DNA of 64,000 nucleotides. Origin: Micromonospora sp. RP3T. GTDB taxonomy: Bacteria > Actinomycetota > Actinomycetes > Mycobacteriales > Micromonosporaceae. A program made the position numbers and the translations under genes. Within the stretch, counting starts at the first letter, position 1. Every line of letters begins with the position of its first letter. Where the stretch lies: contig NZ_PYPS01000001.1 of the NCBI RefSeq assembly GCF_003027925.1, forward strand, positions 340,212 through 404,211. The letters are read 5' to 3'. Of the stretch, positions 7,796 through 20,062 are shown one piece after another. The notes beneath the pieces were generated by a model. It searched no databases and was not told the DNA's origin. It saw only the letters and a list, made by a program, of their open reading frames with translations.

Positions 7796-7880
7796 GCCGA
7801 GAGGCGCTGCAACGGGCGAAGCCCGCCACGCTCGGCTTTTGTGTCATCGACAAGGGCGCCTCCGAGCATCGGAGGCGGCT
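7796..7880 (+). ncRNA. S-adenosylhomocysteine riboswitch of metH
   Basis: The aptamer core GAGGCGCTGCAACGG is typical of SAH riboswitches. P1 pairs GCCGAG (7796-7801) with CTCGGC (7831-7836); P2 is CGGGC/GCCCG (7813-7817, 7821-7825). The pseudoknot pairs GAGGCGC (7801-7807) with GCGCCTC (7856-7862). The expression platform is visible: CGCCTCCGA (7857-7865) can instead pair perfectly with TCGGAGGCG (7869-7877), which contains the Shine-Dalgarno GGAGG of metH. Ligand-stabilised pseudoknot formation should therefore free the ribosome site, an ON switch. SAH riboswitches are known upstream of metH and ahcY. Confidence 0.9.
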
Positions 7881-11507
<3,627 letters not shown>

Positions 11508-11579
11508 CGCCTATGCCGGCGAGGCGGGAGCACCACGCCGTGCGCGGTCGGTGACGACGAAGCGCGGCGTATGCCCGCC

Positions 11580-12206
11580 TCACATCACCTGATCGACGCC
11601 GTAGACGGCCTGTGCGTGCGTGTACCCCTCGAACTCCAACTGCTTGACCAGGCCCGAACGGGAGAACGCCTGGGTGTCGAGGTAGTTCTTCGCCGTCTTG
11701 GAGGCCTGTTTTCTGTAGTCAACCTTCAGGGAATCCACGGCTGCGGTCGCGATCTTCCTCGGGTAGCCCTCGAACTCCAACTGCTTGATCAGACCGGAGC
11801 GGGAGAACGCTTGAAATTGGAGGTAATTGGAGGCGGCCTCGATGGCGTTCTGCTGCTCTACGGACAGCTTCGGCTCGGCCGGCGCCGTGGTGGTGGCCTT
11901 CGGCTTCGGCTTCGGCGCCGCTGCGGTAGGCGCTGCGGTGGTGGGTGCTGCGGTGGTGATCTCCACCACCGGCGCTGCGGGGCTTTCTGTCGGGATTGAG
12001 GCTGCGGCGGTCGTCTCCGCGTTGGCGCTTCTTGCGGGCGGCGAGTCGTCACCGCCGACCGCCGCAGCGATAGTCACTCCGCCGCAGCAAAGCACCAGGA
12101 CAGCGCCGACGGCCGCTCCAACGATGAGCTTCATGGGGCGTTTCTTCGGAAATTGCTGCGACTGCACAGCTGGATAACCGGGGGGCGGCGGAGCGCTGTA
12201 GCTCAC
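11580..12206 (-). CDS. Membrane-anchored Ltp-repeat protein
   Basis: 208 residues. A short Pro-rich N-terminus is followed by one membrane helix (LIVGAAVGAVLVLCCGGVTI), an Ala/Thr/Pro-rich linker of about 70 residues, and two copies of the Ltp/DUF1535-type repeat. Each repeat has the core QAFSRSGLIKQLEFEGY or QAFSRSGLVKQLEFEGY, about 48 residues apart. Such repeats occur in surface lipoproteins of Gram-positive bacteria, and one phage homologue blocks DNA injection. The chromosomal actinobacterial versions have no proven role. No lipobox is evident, so it is more likely a type II membrane protein. A 5-bp inverted repeat GTGTA/TACAC lies about 25 bases upstream of the start. Confidence 0.8.
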   Translation of the reverse strand: MSYSAPPPPGYPAVQSQQFPKKRPMKLIVGAAVGAVLVLCCGGVTIAAAVGGDDSPPARSANAETTAAASIPTESPAAPVVEITTAAPTTAAPTAAAPKPKPKATTTAPAEPKLSVEQQNAIEAASNYLQFQAFSRSGLIKQLEFEGYPRKIATAAVDSLKVDYRKQASKTAKNYLDTQAFSRSGLVKQLEFEGYTHAQAVYGVDQVM

Positions 12207-12612
12207 TGATAGGACCCTTCGGGAGACTGTGTGTAACGGCGTACACGGCGAGTCTGCTCAGCCGGACCATCAAGAACCATCCCCGCTTCAGCCGATGATC
12301 TCCTCAGCCGTTGCTGGAGGTATGTCGGCCGACTGCCCGGACGTTCTGCTGCATCAGTTCGCCAGGGCGGGACATGTGGTTGTGAGCGCCTTGGGCGTTT
12401 CGTCTCCGTAGGGGACGGCGGTATCCACCATGCAGCGGACGCGCAAGGGTTTTCGTCTCGAAACCGAACGGTGATGTATGAGTACCGTCAGATGTCGGTG
12501 GCCGATGACGGTGCGTTCGGGCACCTGTTGACGAATCTGCATCGCTCCCCGAAACCCTCGGTGACCCACGACCCGCGGGAACGATTCCGGTGCGTCGAGG
12601 TCAGGCGTCGTG
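12207..12612. other. Intergenic stretch, no gene seen
   Basis: About 400 bases upstream of the Ltp-repeat gene and downstream of the ferredoxin gene. Short frames (for example around 12354-12569) lack start signals and family resemblance. GTGTA/TACAC (12231-12235, 12242-12246) is a weak operator candidate for the Ltp gene. Confidence 0.4.
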
Positions 12613-12834
12613 TCAGGCGGGAGCGATCAGCTCACCGTCGTCGTCGCGTACGGTGATCGCCTCGACCGGGCACGACTCGGCGGCGTCGATCACCGTCTCG
12701 TCCGGTTCGACAGTCGTCGCGACCGGGGTGGCCGACCCGGCCTCCAGGCGGAAGTGGGCCGGCGCCATGCCGACGCAGCCACCCGACCCGATGCAGCGCC
12801 GTGCGTCGACGGCGATCCGCCAGCCCGCGCTCAC
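12613..12834 (-). CDS. Small 3Fe-4S-type ferredoxin, P450 partner
   Basis: 73 residues from GTG at 12834. Cys14 and Cys20 (RCIGSGGCVG) plus Cys55 followed by Pro (ESCPVEAI) are the three ligands usual for the single-cluster ferredoxins that feed actinobacterial P450s. The gene overlaps the P450 stop by four bases (GTGA), so it is translationally coupled and should deliver electrons to that enzyme from an NAD(P)H ferredoxin reductase encoded elsewhere. The GTG start is fixed by the overlap and by alignment of the SAGWRIAVD N-terminus with the family. Confidence 0.9.
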   Translation of the reverse strand: MSAGWRIAVDARRCIGSGGCVGMAPAHFRLEAGSATPVATTVEPDETVIDAAESCPVEAITVRDDDGELIAPA

Positions 12835-14036
12835 CAGGCCACCGGCATCCGGGCCAGACCTCGGACGATCATGCCGCTCTTCCAGGTGAGTTCCGGCTCG
12901 GGGACGGCGATCCGCAGCTCGGGCAGCCGGGCGACGAGCGTGCCGATCCCGACCTGTAGCTCCATCCGGGCGAGCTGGGCCCCCAGGCAGTGGTGCACGC
13001 CGTGCCCGAAACCGATGTGCGGATTGGTCTCCCGTCCGAGATCGAGCCGATCGGGGTCGGCGAAGACGGTCTCGTCGCGGTTCGCCGACGAGATCGAGCC
13101 GATCACTGGTTCCCCCGCCCGCACCAGCACCCCGCCGACCTTGATGTCCTCGGTGGCGTACCGGGCGAACGAGGAGGCCACCCCGAGCGGGACGTAGCGC
13201 ATCAGCTCCTCGATCGCGGTCGGCACCCGGGCGGGGTCGGCCCGCAGCCAGGCCAGCTGCTCCGGGTGGGTGAGCAGGACGTACGCGAAGTTCGGCAGTT
13301 GGGTGACGGTGGTCTCGTGGCCGGCGGCGAGCAGCCCGGCGGCGAGCTGCACGATCTCCTGTTCGGTGAACCGGTCCTGGTCCTCGTCGCGCGCCCGCAC
13401 CATCGCGCAGATCAGGTCGTCGGTGGGCGCCCGGCGTCGCTGCTGGACCAGCTCGCCGATGTACGCGTACAGGTTGTCGAGGTATTCCTGAATGCGCTCG
13501 GGCGGCAGCGAGGTGGTCGAGACGATCGCCTCCGACCAGACGTGGAACAGGTGCCGGTCGGCGAAGGGCACCCCGAGCAGCTCGCAGATCACCTGGATGG
13601 GCAGCGGGGTGGCGAAGTGCTCCACCAGGTCGGCCGGCGTCCCGCCGGCCACCATGGCATCGATGAGGTCGTCGGCGATCTGCCGGATGCGGGGCCGGAG
13701 CTGCTCGACCCGGCGGGCGGTGAACGCCTTGGCGACCAGCCGCCGCAGCCGGGTGTGCTCCGGCGGATCCATCGACAGGATGCCGCCCTCGATCTGCCTC
13801 GGGGTGAGCCGTGGCTCGTCCCGGCCGACGCTGGCGGCCCGGCTGAACCTCGCGTCGCCGAGGACGGTCCGCACGTCGGTGTGTCGGGTGGCGAGCCACC
13901 CCTCCTCGCCGAACGGCAGCCGCACCCGGATGAGCGGCTGGGTGCGCCGCAGCTCGGCGTAGCGCGGGTCGAGGTGGAGCCGGTCGGGTGGGCTGAACGG
14001 GTACGGCTGCGCGGTGACCTTGGCGACGTCCGGCAT
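12831..14036 (-). CDS. Cytochrome P450
   Basis: 401 residues, soluble bacterial class I type. Oxygen-binding I-helix motif AGHETT, K-helix EELMR (ExxR), and heme loop FGHGVHHCLG with Cys near 350 are all intact. It begins MPDVAKVTAQPYPF without a membrane anchor, which fits a cytoplasmic hydroxylase. The I-helix and C-terminus (GLARMPVAW) resemble CYP105/CYP107-like enzymes of actinomycetes, but a subfamily cannot be fixed by eye. It is followed by an overlapping ferredoxin gene; a methyltransferase lies 125 bp upstream on the same strand. No other biosynthetic enzymes are near, so the substrate is unknown. Confidence 0.93.
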   Translation of the reverse strand: MPDVAKVTAQPYPFSPPDRLHLDPRYAELRRTQPLIRVRLPFGEEGWLATRHTDVRTVLGDARFSRAASVGRDEPRLTPRQIEGGILSMDPPEHTRLRRLVAKAFTARRVEQLRPRIRQIADDLIDAMVAGGTPADLVEHFATPLPIQVICELLGVPFADRHLFHVWSEAIVSTTSLPPERIQEYLDNLYAYIGELVQQRRRAPTDDLICAMVRARDEDQDRFTEQEIVQLAAGLLAAGHETTVTQLPNFAYVLLTHPEQLAWLRADPARVPTAIEELMRYVPLGVASSFARYATEDIKVGGVLVRAGEPVIGSISSANRDETVFADPDRLDLGRETNPHIGFGHGVHHCLGAQLARMELQVGIGTLVARLPELRIAVPEPELTWKSGMIVRGLARMPVAW

Positions 14037-14160
14037 GGATCAACCCCCGAAGCAGGTCGGGTCACCCCCTGAACCACCAGGGGAGATCAGCTCATCGTGA
14101 CGCATCGATTGCTGATCGTAGCGGAGCGCATGGGTCGGTGCCAGTGCGCTCGCGCGGCGC

Positions 14161-14895
14161 TCAGGCCAGCCGGTAGACCGACACGTGGGAGCGGGACTCC
14201 GCGGTGAACTCCGCGCCGGCCCAGTCGGCGTGCCGGCTCTCCAGCGTGAAGCCGGCCAACCGGCCCATCAGGTCCAGTTCGGACGGCCAGATGTAGCGGT
14301 GCGGGGTGCGGAAGACCCGCGCCTCGCGGCCGTCGCCGAAGTGGAAGTGGTGCGACACCACCCGCTGGCGCAGCACGTCGTAGGTGTCCAGGCCGATGTA
14401 GCCGGCCTCGGTGTGCCACACGGTCGCCTGCTGGCCCGGGGGCAGCTTGCGCAGCTCCGGCACCCACAGCTCGATCACGAACCGGCCGCCCGGCCCGAGG
14501 TGCCGCGCCGCGTTGCGGAAGCAGGCCACCTGCTGGTCCTGGTCGAGCAGGTTGGCGATGGTGTTGTAGACCAGGTAGACCAGGGTGAACTCACCCGGCG
14601 CGGTCGCGCCGGCCATGTCGCCGACCACCACCGGCACCGTGGCGGCGTCGACCTTCGTCCGCAACTGCTCCACCATGGGTACGGAGAGTTCGATCCCGCT
14701 GACCGGCACGCCGCGGGCGGCGAGTGGCACCGCCACCCGGCCGGTGCCGATGGCGAACTCCAGGGCCCGGCCGGTCCCGGCGAGCGCGGCGAGCCGGTCG
14801 ACGGTGGGACCGAGCACCTCCGGCGCGAACATCCCGGTGCCCGGCGTGTCGTAGCGTCGGGCGGCCTCGCCGTCCCAGATCTCGTCCTGGCGCAT
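14161..14895 (-). CDS. Class I SAM-dependent methyltransferase
   Basis: 244 residues with a Rossmann-type SAM site: ALEFAIGTGRVAVPLA (motif I, acidic Glu first), SGIELS (motif II) and VVGDMAGA (motif III). It starts MRQDEIWDGEAARRYD, as in many small-molecule methyltransferases of the Methyltransf_25 type. It lies upstream of the P450-ferredoxin pair on the same strand with a 125-bp gap, so co-expression is possible but not shown. The substrate is unknown. Confidence 0.8.
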   Translation of the reverse strand: MRQDEIWDGEAARRYDTPGTGMFAPEVLGPTVDRLAALAGTGRALEFAIGTGRVAVPLAARGVPVSGIELSVPMVEQLRTKVDAATVPVVVGDMAGATAPGEFTLVYLVYNTIANLLDQDQQVACFRNAARHLGPGGRFVIELWVPELRKLPPGQQATVWHTEAGYIGLDTYDVLRQRVVSHHFHFGDGREARVFRTPHRYIWPSELDLMGRLAGFTLESRHADWAGAEFTAESRSHVSVYRLA

Positions 14896-15067
14896 CGGCC
14901 CACCATCGACGTCGACGACGCCGCGTGTCCAGCGCTTTCCGGTCGTCGTACGCGGCCTGCTTGTTACTCTCCGTCAATGGGTGGAGCCCCCCGGCGCTCA
15001 GGAACGCGTCAGGCCGCATCGGTACCCTGCTAGTCCCGACCAGCCCGCGACGACACATGAGGTATTC

Positions 15068-15844
15068 GTGAACGATCTTCGAGTGGTGGCGTTCGACCTC
15101 GACGACACCCTGGCGATTTCCAAGTCCCAGATCGATCGTCGGATGGCGGACCTGCTCGGTCACCTGCTCACCGAGGTGGACGTCCTGATCATCTCCGGTG
15201 GGCGGTTCGAGCAGTTCCAGTCGCAGGTGCTGGCCCACCTCGACCTCACCGAGGAACAGCGCGACCGGCTGCACCTGATGCCGACCTGCGGCACCCGCTA
15301 CTACCGCTGGTCGTCCGGCGACTGGCGGCTGGTCTACGCGGAGGATCTGAGCGAGGCGGACAAGGCCCGGGTGATCGCCGCGCTCACCGAGTCGGCGCAG
15401 GCGCTCGGGCTGTGGGAGACGAAGACGTGGGGTGACATCGTCGAGGACCGGGGCAGCCAGATCACGTTCTCCGCGCTCGGGCAGTCCGCTCCGCCGGCGG
15501 AGAAGTACGGCTGGGACCCGGACGGCAGCAAGAAGAAGCGGCTGCGCGACGCGGTCGCCGCGAAGCTGCCCGACCTGGAGGTCCGGAGCGGCGGCTCGAC
15601 CTCGATCGACGTGACGCGCCAAGGCGTGGACAAGGCGTACGGCATGCGGAAGCTGCTGGAGCACCTCGATCTGAAGATCGACAACGTGCTGTTCGTGGGG
15701 GACCGGCTCGACGTGGGCGGCAACGACTACCCGGTCAAGGCGATGGGCATCCGCAGTGTCGCGGTGACCCGCTGGGAGGAGACCGCCGACTACGTCGAGA
15801 CGCTCGTCGACGATCTCGTGAAGCGGCGCGCCGAGCGCGCCTGA
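15068..15844 (+). CDS. HAD-IIB hydrolase, phosphomannomutase-like
   Basis: 258 residues from GTG at 15068 (GAGG 6-9 bases upstream; DLRVVAFDLDDTL follows directly). HAD motif I is FDLDDTLAISKS, motif II is SGG, and the C-terminal acidic motif is FVGDRLDVGGNDY. The central segment (TFSALGQSAP, SIDVTRQGVDKAYGM) resembles the cap region of eukaryotic-type phosphomannomutases, including the Ser-Ile-Asp-Val element. It may therefore be a sugar-phosphate mutase or phosphatase. It is convergent with the NmrA-like gene, with no operon partner. Confidence 0.82.
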   Translation: MNDLRVVAFDLDDTLAISKSQIDRRMADLLGHLLTEVDVLIISGGRFEQFQSQVLAHLDLTEEQRDRLHLMPTCGTRYYRWSSGDWRLVYAEDLSEADKARVIAALTESAQALGLWETKTWGDIVEDRGSQITFSALGQSAPPAEKYGWDPDGSKKKRLRDAVAAKLPDLEVRSGGSTSIDVTRQGVDKAYGMRKLLEHLDLKIDNVLFVGDRLDVGGNDYPVKAMGIRSVAVTRWEETADYVETLVDDLVKRRAERA

Positions 15845-15878
15845 CCGCCGGTCGGGGCGGCCGGGCGCGGCGGCGTCG

Positions 15879-16724
15879 TCAGCGTGCGGCGCGGATCGCC
15901 TCGGCCAGCGTGGTCGGCGCGCGGCCGAGCAGCTTGGCGAGATCGTCGCCGACCTCCAGTTCGCCCCGGGCGAGACCGAGGTCGCTGTCGGCGAGCACGT
16001 CCGCGTACCCCTCGGGCAGGCCGGCGGCGACCAGCACCTCGGTGTAGCGGTCCGCCGGCAGGTCGGTGTAGCCGACCGGCGCGCCGGTCTGCCGGGCCAC
16101 CTCGGCGGCGAGGTCGGTGAGCGTGAACGGTGCGCCGCCCAACTCGTACACCTGCCGGTCGTGACCGTCGGAGGTGAGCACCACGGCGGCGGCCTCGGCG
16201 TAGTCCGCGCGGGTGGCGGCGCTGACCCGCCCGTCGCCCGCCGCGCCCGCCACCCCGTGCTCCCGGTACGCGTCGAGCTGGTCGGTGTAGTTCTCCAGGT
16301 ACCAGCTGTTGCGCAGGAAGACGTACGGCAGCCCGGAGTCGCGGATGAGCCGTTCGGTGTCCCGGTGCTCGCCGGCCAGCCGCATGTCGGCGGTGTCGGC
16401 GTGCGCGATGCTGGTGTAGACGACCAGCCCGACGCCGGCCTCCCGGGCGGCGGTGACCACGTTGGCGTGCTGGGGGCGACGCCGGCCGACCTCGCTGCCG
16501 GAGACGAACATCAACTTCTCGGCCCCGGCGAGGGCGGCCCGGAGCGAGTCGGGGTCGTCGTAGTCGGCCGGCCGGGTGACGACGCCCTGGCCGGCGAGGT
16601 CGGCCAGTCGTTCGCGGTCGCGGCCGATCGCCACGATCTCCCCGGCCGGTACGCCGCGGTCGAGCAGCGCGGTGACGACGAGGCGGCCGAGCTGGCCGGT
16701 GGCCCCGGTGACGGCGATGGACAT
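15879..16724 (-). CDS. NmrA/QorB-like NAD(P)-binding oxidoreductase
   Basis: 281 residues from ATG at 16724, preceded by GGGAG. The N-terminus MSIAVTGATGQLGRLV carries the GxxGxxG dinucleotide motif of atypical SDRs. The layout (IGRDRERLADL, YTSIAHAD, LRNSWYLENY) matches the NmrA-like / quinone oxidoreductase 2 (YtfG) group, which reduces quinones with NADPH. A catalytic YxxxK is not obvious, as usual in this group. It is divergent from the Tat-exported protein, with an inverted repeat in the gap. Confidence 0.85.
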   Translation of the reverse strand: MSIAVTGATGQLGRLVVTALLDRGVPAGEIVAIGRDRERLADLAGQGVVTRPADYDDPDSLRAALAGAEKLMFVSGSEVGRRRPQHANVVTAAREAGVGLVVYTSIAHADTADMRLAGEHRDTERLIRDSGLPYVFLRNSWYLENYTDQLDAYREHGVAGAAGDGRVSAATRADYAEAAAVVLTSDGHDRQVYELGGAPFTLTDLAAEVARQTGAPVGYTDLPADRYTEVLVAAGLPEGYADVLADSDLGLARGELEVGDDLAKLLGRAPTTLAEAIRAAR

Positions 16725-16735
16725 GCGCGCTCCCT

Positions 16736-16770
16736 GTGGTTGCGAGTTCAACTTCTTCGAGGACAACCAC
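16736..16770 (-). promoter_or_regulatory. Inverted repeat in the divergent gap
   Basis: GTGGTTG (16736-16742) and CAACCAC (16764-16770) form a 7-bp dyad with 21 bases between, right upstream of the NmrA-like start. It could be an operator for that gene. No regulator gene is adjacent. Confidence 0.3.
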
Positions 16771-16891
16771 CGCTGCGCCGCGATGCTTCCCGGTTCCGGA
16801 ACCGGCGGGCTCTGGTGGGATCGACGGGGATGCGGTAGGAACGGCGAGAGAGCGCTCTCCGCTCTCCTTCCACCACCGAACAGGCAGGCAG

Positions 16892-18679
16892 ATGCGATCA
16901 TCCGACCCCTCCCGCCGCCGCTTCCTCGCGCTCACCGCCTCGGCGGCCTCGCTCACCGCCCTCGGCCTCCCGGCCGGCGCCGCCGTCGCGTCCCCGACCG
17001 CGCGGCCCGCCCGCGAGCCCGACCTCGGCCCGAACGTCTTCGTCTACGACCCGAGCACCCCGACCGAGGAGATCCAGTCCACCCTGGACCAGATCTTCAC
17101 CGCCCAGGAGCACAACGAGATGGGCGCCGACCGGTACGCCGTGCTGTTCAAGCCCGGCCGCTACGAGGTGGACGCCCGGCTCGGCTACTACACCACCGTG
17201 GCCGGCCTCGGCGCCCACCCCGACGACGTGGAGATCCACGGCGCGGTCCGGGTGGTCGGCCAGCCCGACCCGAACTCGCCCGCCGGCATCTCGGCGCTGA
17301 CCAACTTCTGGCGCTCGGCCGAGAACCTCGCCGTCACCCCGACCGACTGGTCGAACCAGTGGGCCGTCTCCCAGGCGTCGCCGATGCGCCGGGTGCACGT
17401 CAAGGGCGTGCTCTGGCTGGAGCCCGGCAACGGCGGCTACTCCAGCGGCGGCTTCATCGCCGACTCCAAGGTGGACGGCATCACCATCAACGGCTCCCAG
17501 CAGCAGTGGCTCACCCGGGACAGCGAACTCGGCGGTGAGTGGACCAACGGCGTGTGGAACCAGGTCTTCTCCGGTGTGATCGGCGCGCCCGCGCAGGGCT
17601 TCCCCGACCCGCCGTACACCACGCTGCCGACCAGCCCGGTGATCCGGGAGAAGCCCTACCTCTTCGTGGACGACGCGGGCCGCTGGCGGGTGGCGGTGCC
17701 CCGGCTGCGCCGCGACACCGCGGGCACCACCTGGGCCGCCGGTGGCGCGCCGTCGCCGTCGCTGCCGCTTACCGACTTCTTCGTCGCCCGGCCCACCGAC
17801 ACCGCGACGCGGATCAACACCGAACTCGCCCGGGGCAGCCACCTGCTGCTCACCCCCGGCGTCTACCGCCTGGACCGGGCGTTGCGGGTCCGCCGGCCGA
17901 ACACCGTCGTGCTCGGCCTCGGCATGCCCAGCCTCGCGCCGGTCACCGGCGACGCGGCGCTGCGGATCGAGGACGTCGACGGGGTACGGATCGCCGGGGT
18001 GCTCGTCGACGCCGGGCCGGTCGAGTCGGAGGTGCTGGTCGAGGTCGGTGGGCGGCACAGCCACCGGGCGCACGCCGACAACCCGATCTCGTTGCAGGAC
18101 GTCTTCTTCCGCGTCGGCGGCCCGTCCGCCGGCCGGGCGGTGACCAGTCTGGTCGTGCACAGCCGGCACACGCTGATCGACAACATCTGGGCCTGGCGGG
18201 GCGACCACGGCCAGCCGGGCACCATCGGCTGGGACGTCAACACGGCCGCCACCGGGGTGGTCGTCAACGGCGACGACGTCACCGCGTACGGGCTCTTCGT
18301 CGAGCACTACCAGCGCTGGCAGACCCGCTGGCACGGCGAGCGCGGCCGGACCGTGTTCTACCAGAGCGAGCTGCCCTACGACCCGCCGAGCCAGGCGGCC
18401 TGGCGCAGCCCGACCGGCGACGGCTGGGCCTCCTACCGGGTGGCCCCGCACGTCCGCACGCACGAGGCGTGGGGGCTGGGCGTCTACGCGTACTTCAACC
18501 AGGGCGTGGACATCCGTTGCGACCGGGCGATCGAGGCGCCGCGCCGGGCCGGCGTGCGCTTCCACGACGCGATCACCGTGTTCCTGAACGGCAGCGGCGG
18601 GATCGAGCGCACGATCAACGAGGCCGGCACCCCGGTGGTCGGCGCGTACGGCACCAGCCCGGTGGTCAGCTACCCCTGA
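16892..18679 (+). CDS. Tat-exported beta-helix-type protein (often labelled adenylyl cyclase)
   Basis: 595 residues from ATG at 16892. The N-terminus (SRRRFLALTASAASL then AGAAVAS) is a twin-arginine signal with a cleavage site near residue 37. The mature part begins NVFVYDPSTPTEEIQ and has the repeated short beta-strand look of right-handed beta-helix proteins (TVAGLGAHPDDVEIHG, GVRIAGVLVDAG, HTLIDNIWAWRGDHG). Homologues in actinomycetes are often named adenylyl cyclase or coagulation factor 5/8-like, but no cyclase catalytic motif is visible. A polysaccharide-acting or binding role outside the cell is more plausible. A hairpin terminator follows. Confidence 0.75.
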   Translation: MRSSDPSRRRFLALTASAASLTALGLPAGAAVASPTARPAREPDLGPNVFVYDPSTPTEEIQSTLDQIFTAQEHNEMGADRYAVLFKPGRYEVDARLGYYTTVAGLGAHPDDVEIHGAVRVVGQPDPNSPAGISALTNFWRSAENLAVTPTDWSNQWAVSQASPMRRVHVKGVLWLEPGNGGYSSGGFIADSKVDGITINGSQQQWLTRDSELGGEWTNGVWNQVFSGVIGAPAQGFPDPPYTTLPTSPVIREKPYLFVDDAGRWRVAVPRLRRDTAGTTWAAGGAPSPSLPLTDFFVARPTDTATRINTELARGSHLLLTPGVYRLDRALRVRRPNTVVLGLGMPSLAPVTGDAALRIEDVDGVRIAGVLVDAGPVESEVLVEVGGRHSHRAHADNPISLQDVFFRVGGPSAGRAVTSLVVHSRHTLIDNIWAWRGDHGQPGTIGWDVNTAATGVVVNGDDVTAYGLFVEHYQRWQTRWHGERGRTVFYQSELPYDPPSQAAWRSPTGDGWASYRVAPHVRTHEAWGLGVYAYFNQGVDIRCDRAIEAPRRAGVRFHDAITVFLNGSGGIERTINEAGTPVVGAYGTSPVVSYP

Positions 18680-18725
18680 CCAGAGGCCGAGGGCCCGGAC
18701 CGCCCGGTCCGGTGACCGTGGCGCT

Positions 18726-18749
18726 CAGCGTCGCCCCCGGGCGACGCTG
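18726..18749 (+). terminator. Hairpin terminator
   Basis: CAGCGTCGCCC (18726-18736) pairs perfectly with GGGCGACGCTG (18739-18749) just after the beta-helix protein gene. The loop is very short and there is no T tract, as is common in actinobacteria. It ends 5 bases before the CPBP pseudogene. Confidence 0.55.
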
Positions 18750-18754
18750 ACACC

Positions 18755-19263
18755 ATGCGGGACCGGGCGGCCATCGGCTACGTGCTGGCGGCGTACACGA
18801 TCAGTTGGGGTTGCTGGCTGCCGCTGGCGGCGACCGGCCGGGTGGTGCGGGTGGGCGGCGCGGCCACCCACCTGCCCGGCCTGGTCGGGTCGGCTGGCAC
18901 GCGCCGCTGTTCGTGGTCCTGGCCAGCTATCGGGGATTCTCCGCCGGCACCCTGGTCGGCTTCGCCATCGGGATCTTCTGCGGCGCGGTGGTGCTCGGCT
19001 GGCTCTGGAACCGCACCGGCAGCGTCCCGGCCGTCGCCGTCTGGCACGCCCTCTACAACCTCGGCGCGGCCACCGTGGCGGCCACCGGCACGATCGCCGC
19101 CGTGGTCACCAGCGTCGTGATCACGCAGGCGGTGGTGTTCGTGGCGGCCGAACTCGCCGGCCGGGGCGGGGTGCTCACACCGGTGCCGGCGGCCCGCGAC
19201 ACCGACGACCAGCGGACCCGCCCCGGCGTGCCGATCGGCGGACCGGGTCAGGCGGCGAGCTGA
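18755..19263 (+). pseudogene. CPBP-type intramembrane protease, internal deletion with frameshift
   Basis: The first ~45 codons (frame of 18755) read as a normal CPBP N-terminus: TISWGCWLPLAATG, then THLPGLVG. At about 18893 the homology jumps to a second frame, which reads WHAPLFVVLASYRGFSAGTLVGF and then VWHALYNLGAATVA, the late CPBP motifs. The middle of the family, including the EExxWRG-type catalytic segment, is absent. A deletion of roughly 300-350 bp that also shifted the frame explains this. The product would be neither in frame nor catalytic. The 3' end overlaps the convergent clpP by 16 bases. Confidence 0.78.
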
Positions 19264-19838
19264 TCGACCCGGGAGAGGACCTGGTCGACCAGTCCGTACT
19301 CGCGGGCCTCCTCGGCGGTGAACCAGCGGTCCCGGTCCCAGTCGCGCTGGATCTCCTCAAGCGTGTGCCCGCTGTGCCGGGCGATCAGCTCCTGCATGGT
19401 GTGCTTCACGTGCAGCATGTTCTCGGCCTGGATGGTGATGTCGGCGACCGTGCCGCCGAACCCGCCGGAGGGCTGGTGCATCATGATCCGCGAGTGCGGT
19501 AGCGCGAACCGCTTGCCCGCCGTGCCGGCGCAGAGCAGGAACTGCCCCATCGAGCCGGCCATCCCCAGCGCCAGCGTCGCCACGTCGTTCTTCACCCACC
19601 GCATGGTGTCGTAGACGGCCATCCCGGCGCTGACCGAGCCGCCCGGCGAGTTGATGTAGAGGTAGATGTCCCGCTCCGCGTCCTCGGCCGCGAGCAGCAG
19701 GATCTGCGCGCAGATCTGGTTCGCCGAGTCGTCGGTGACCTCGGTGCCGAGGAAGATGATCCGTTCCTTGAGCAGCCGCTCGAAGACCCGGTCGCCGAAG
19801 ACCGGCTGTCCCTCGTCCCGCATCCAGATGCCACTCAT
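19248..19838 (-). CDS. clpP: ATP-dependent Clp protease proteolytic subunit
   Basis: 196 residues from ATG at 19838 (MSGIWMRDEGQPVFGDR). Catalytic Ser near 95 (GMAGSMGQFLL), His near 120 (IMMHQPSGG) and the Asp in RDWDRDRWFTAEEA are all present, as is the AEEAREYGLVDQVL signature. Residues around the Ser differ from the common GQAASM. No clpX or second clpP is adjacent; actinobacteria usually carry two or more clpP operons, so this is likely an additional paralogue. Immediately upstream on the same strand is a ClgR-like regulator gene. Confidence 0.92.
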   Translation of the reverse strand: MSGIWMRDEGQPVFGDRVFERLLKERIIFLGTEVTDDSANQICAQILLLAAEDAERDIYLYINSPGGSVSAGMAVYDTMRWVKNDVATLALGMAGSMGQFLLCAGTAGKRFALPHSRIMMHQPSGGFGGTVADITIQAENMLHVKHTMQELIARHSGHTLEEIQRDWDRDRWFTAEEAREYGLVDQVLSRVDQLAA

Positions 19839-20062
19839 GACTGCCCACCTCCGTGACGCCGGTGGGCGGGGGACCGCCCGGCGAGCCGGCGGTCTCCAGC
19901 GTCCGCCGGGCGCACCCGCGCGGCCCAGACTTTCTGCCCCGGGCAGACTCGCCCTCGGCAGAACCGGGTGAGGCCGCCGGTCGGTGCGGGCCGCACCCCG
20001 GTCGTGCGTCGCGGCGACCGGCACCACGCGCGGTCGGCGTTCGTCCGGCCCGACCGAGGGCG

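Noticed and set aside
12354..12656. Small genes upstream of the ferredoxin gene
   Set aside because: Both strands have short frames without ribosome sites or similarity. They partly overlap the ferredoxin gene.
16892..18679. Adenylyl cyclase
   Set aside because: Homologues carry this label, but no nucleotide cyclase catalytic residues are visible. The Tat signal and beta-helix pattern point to an exported protein.
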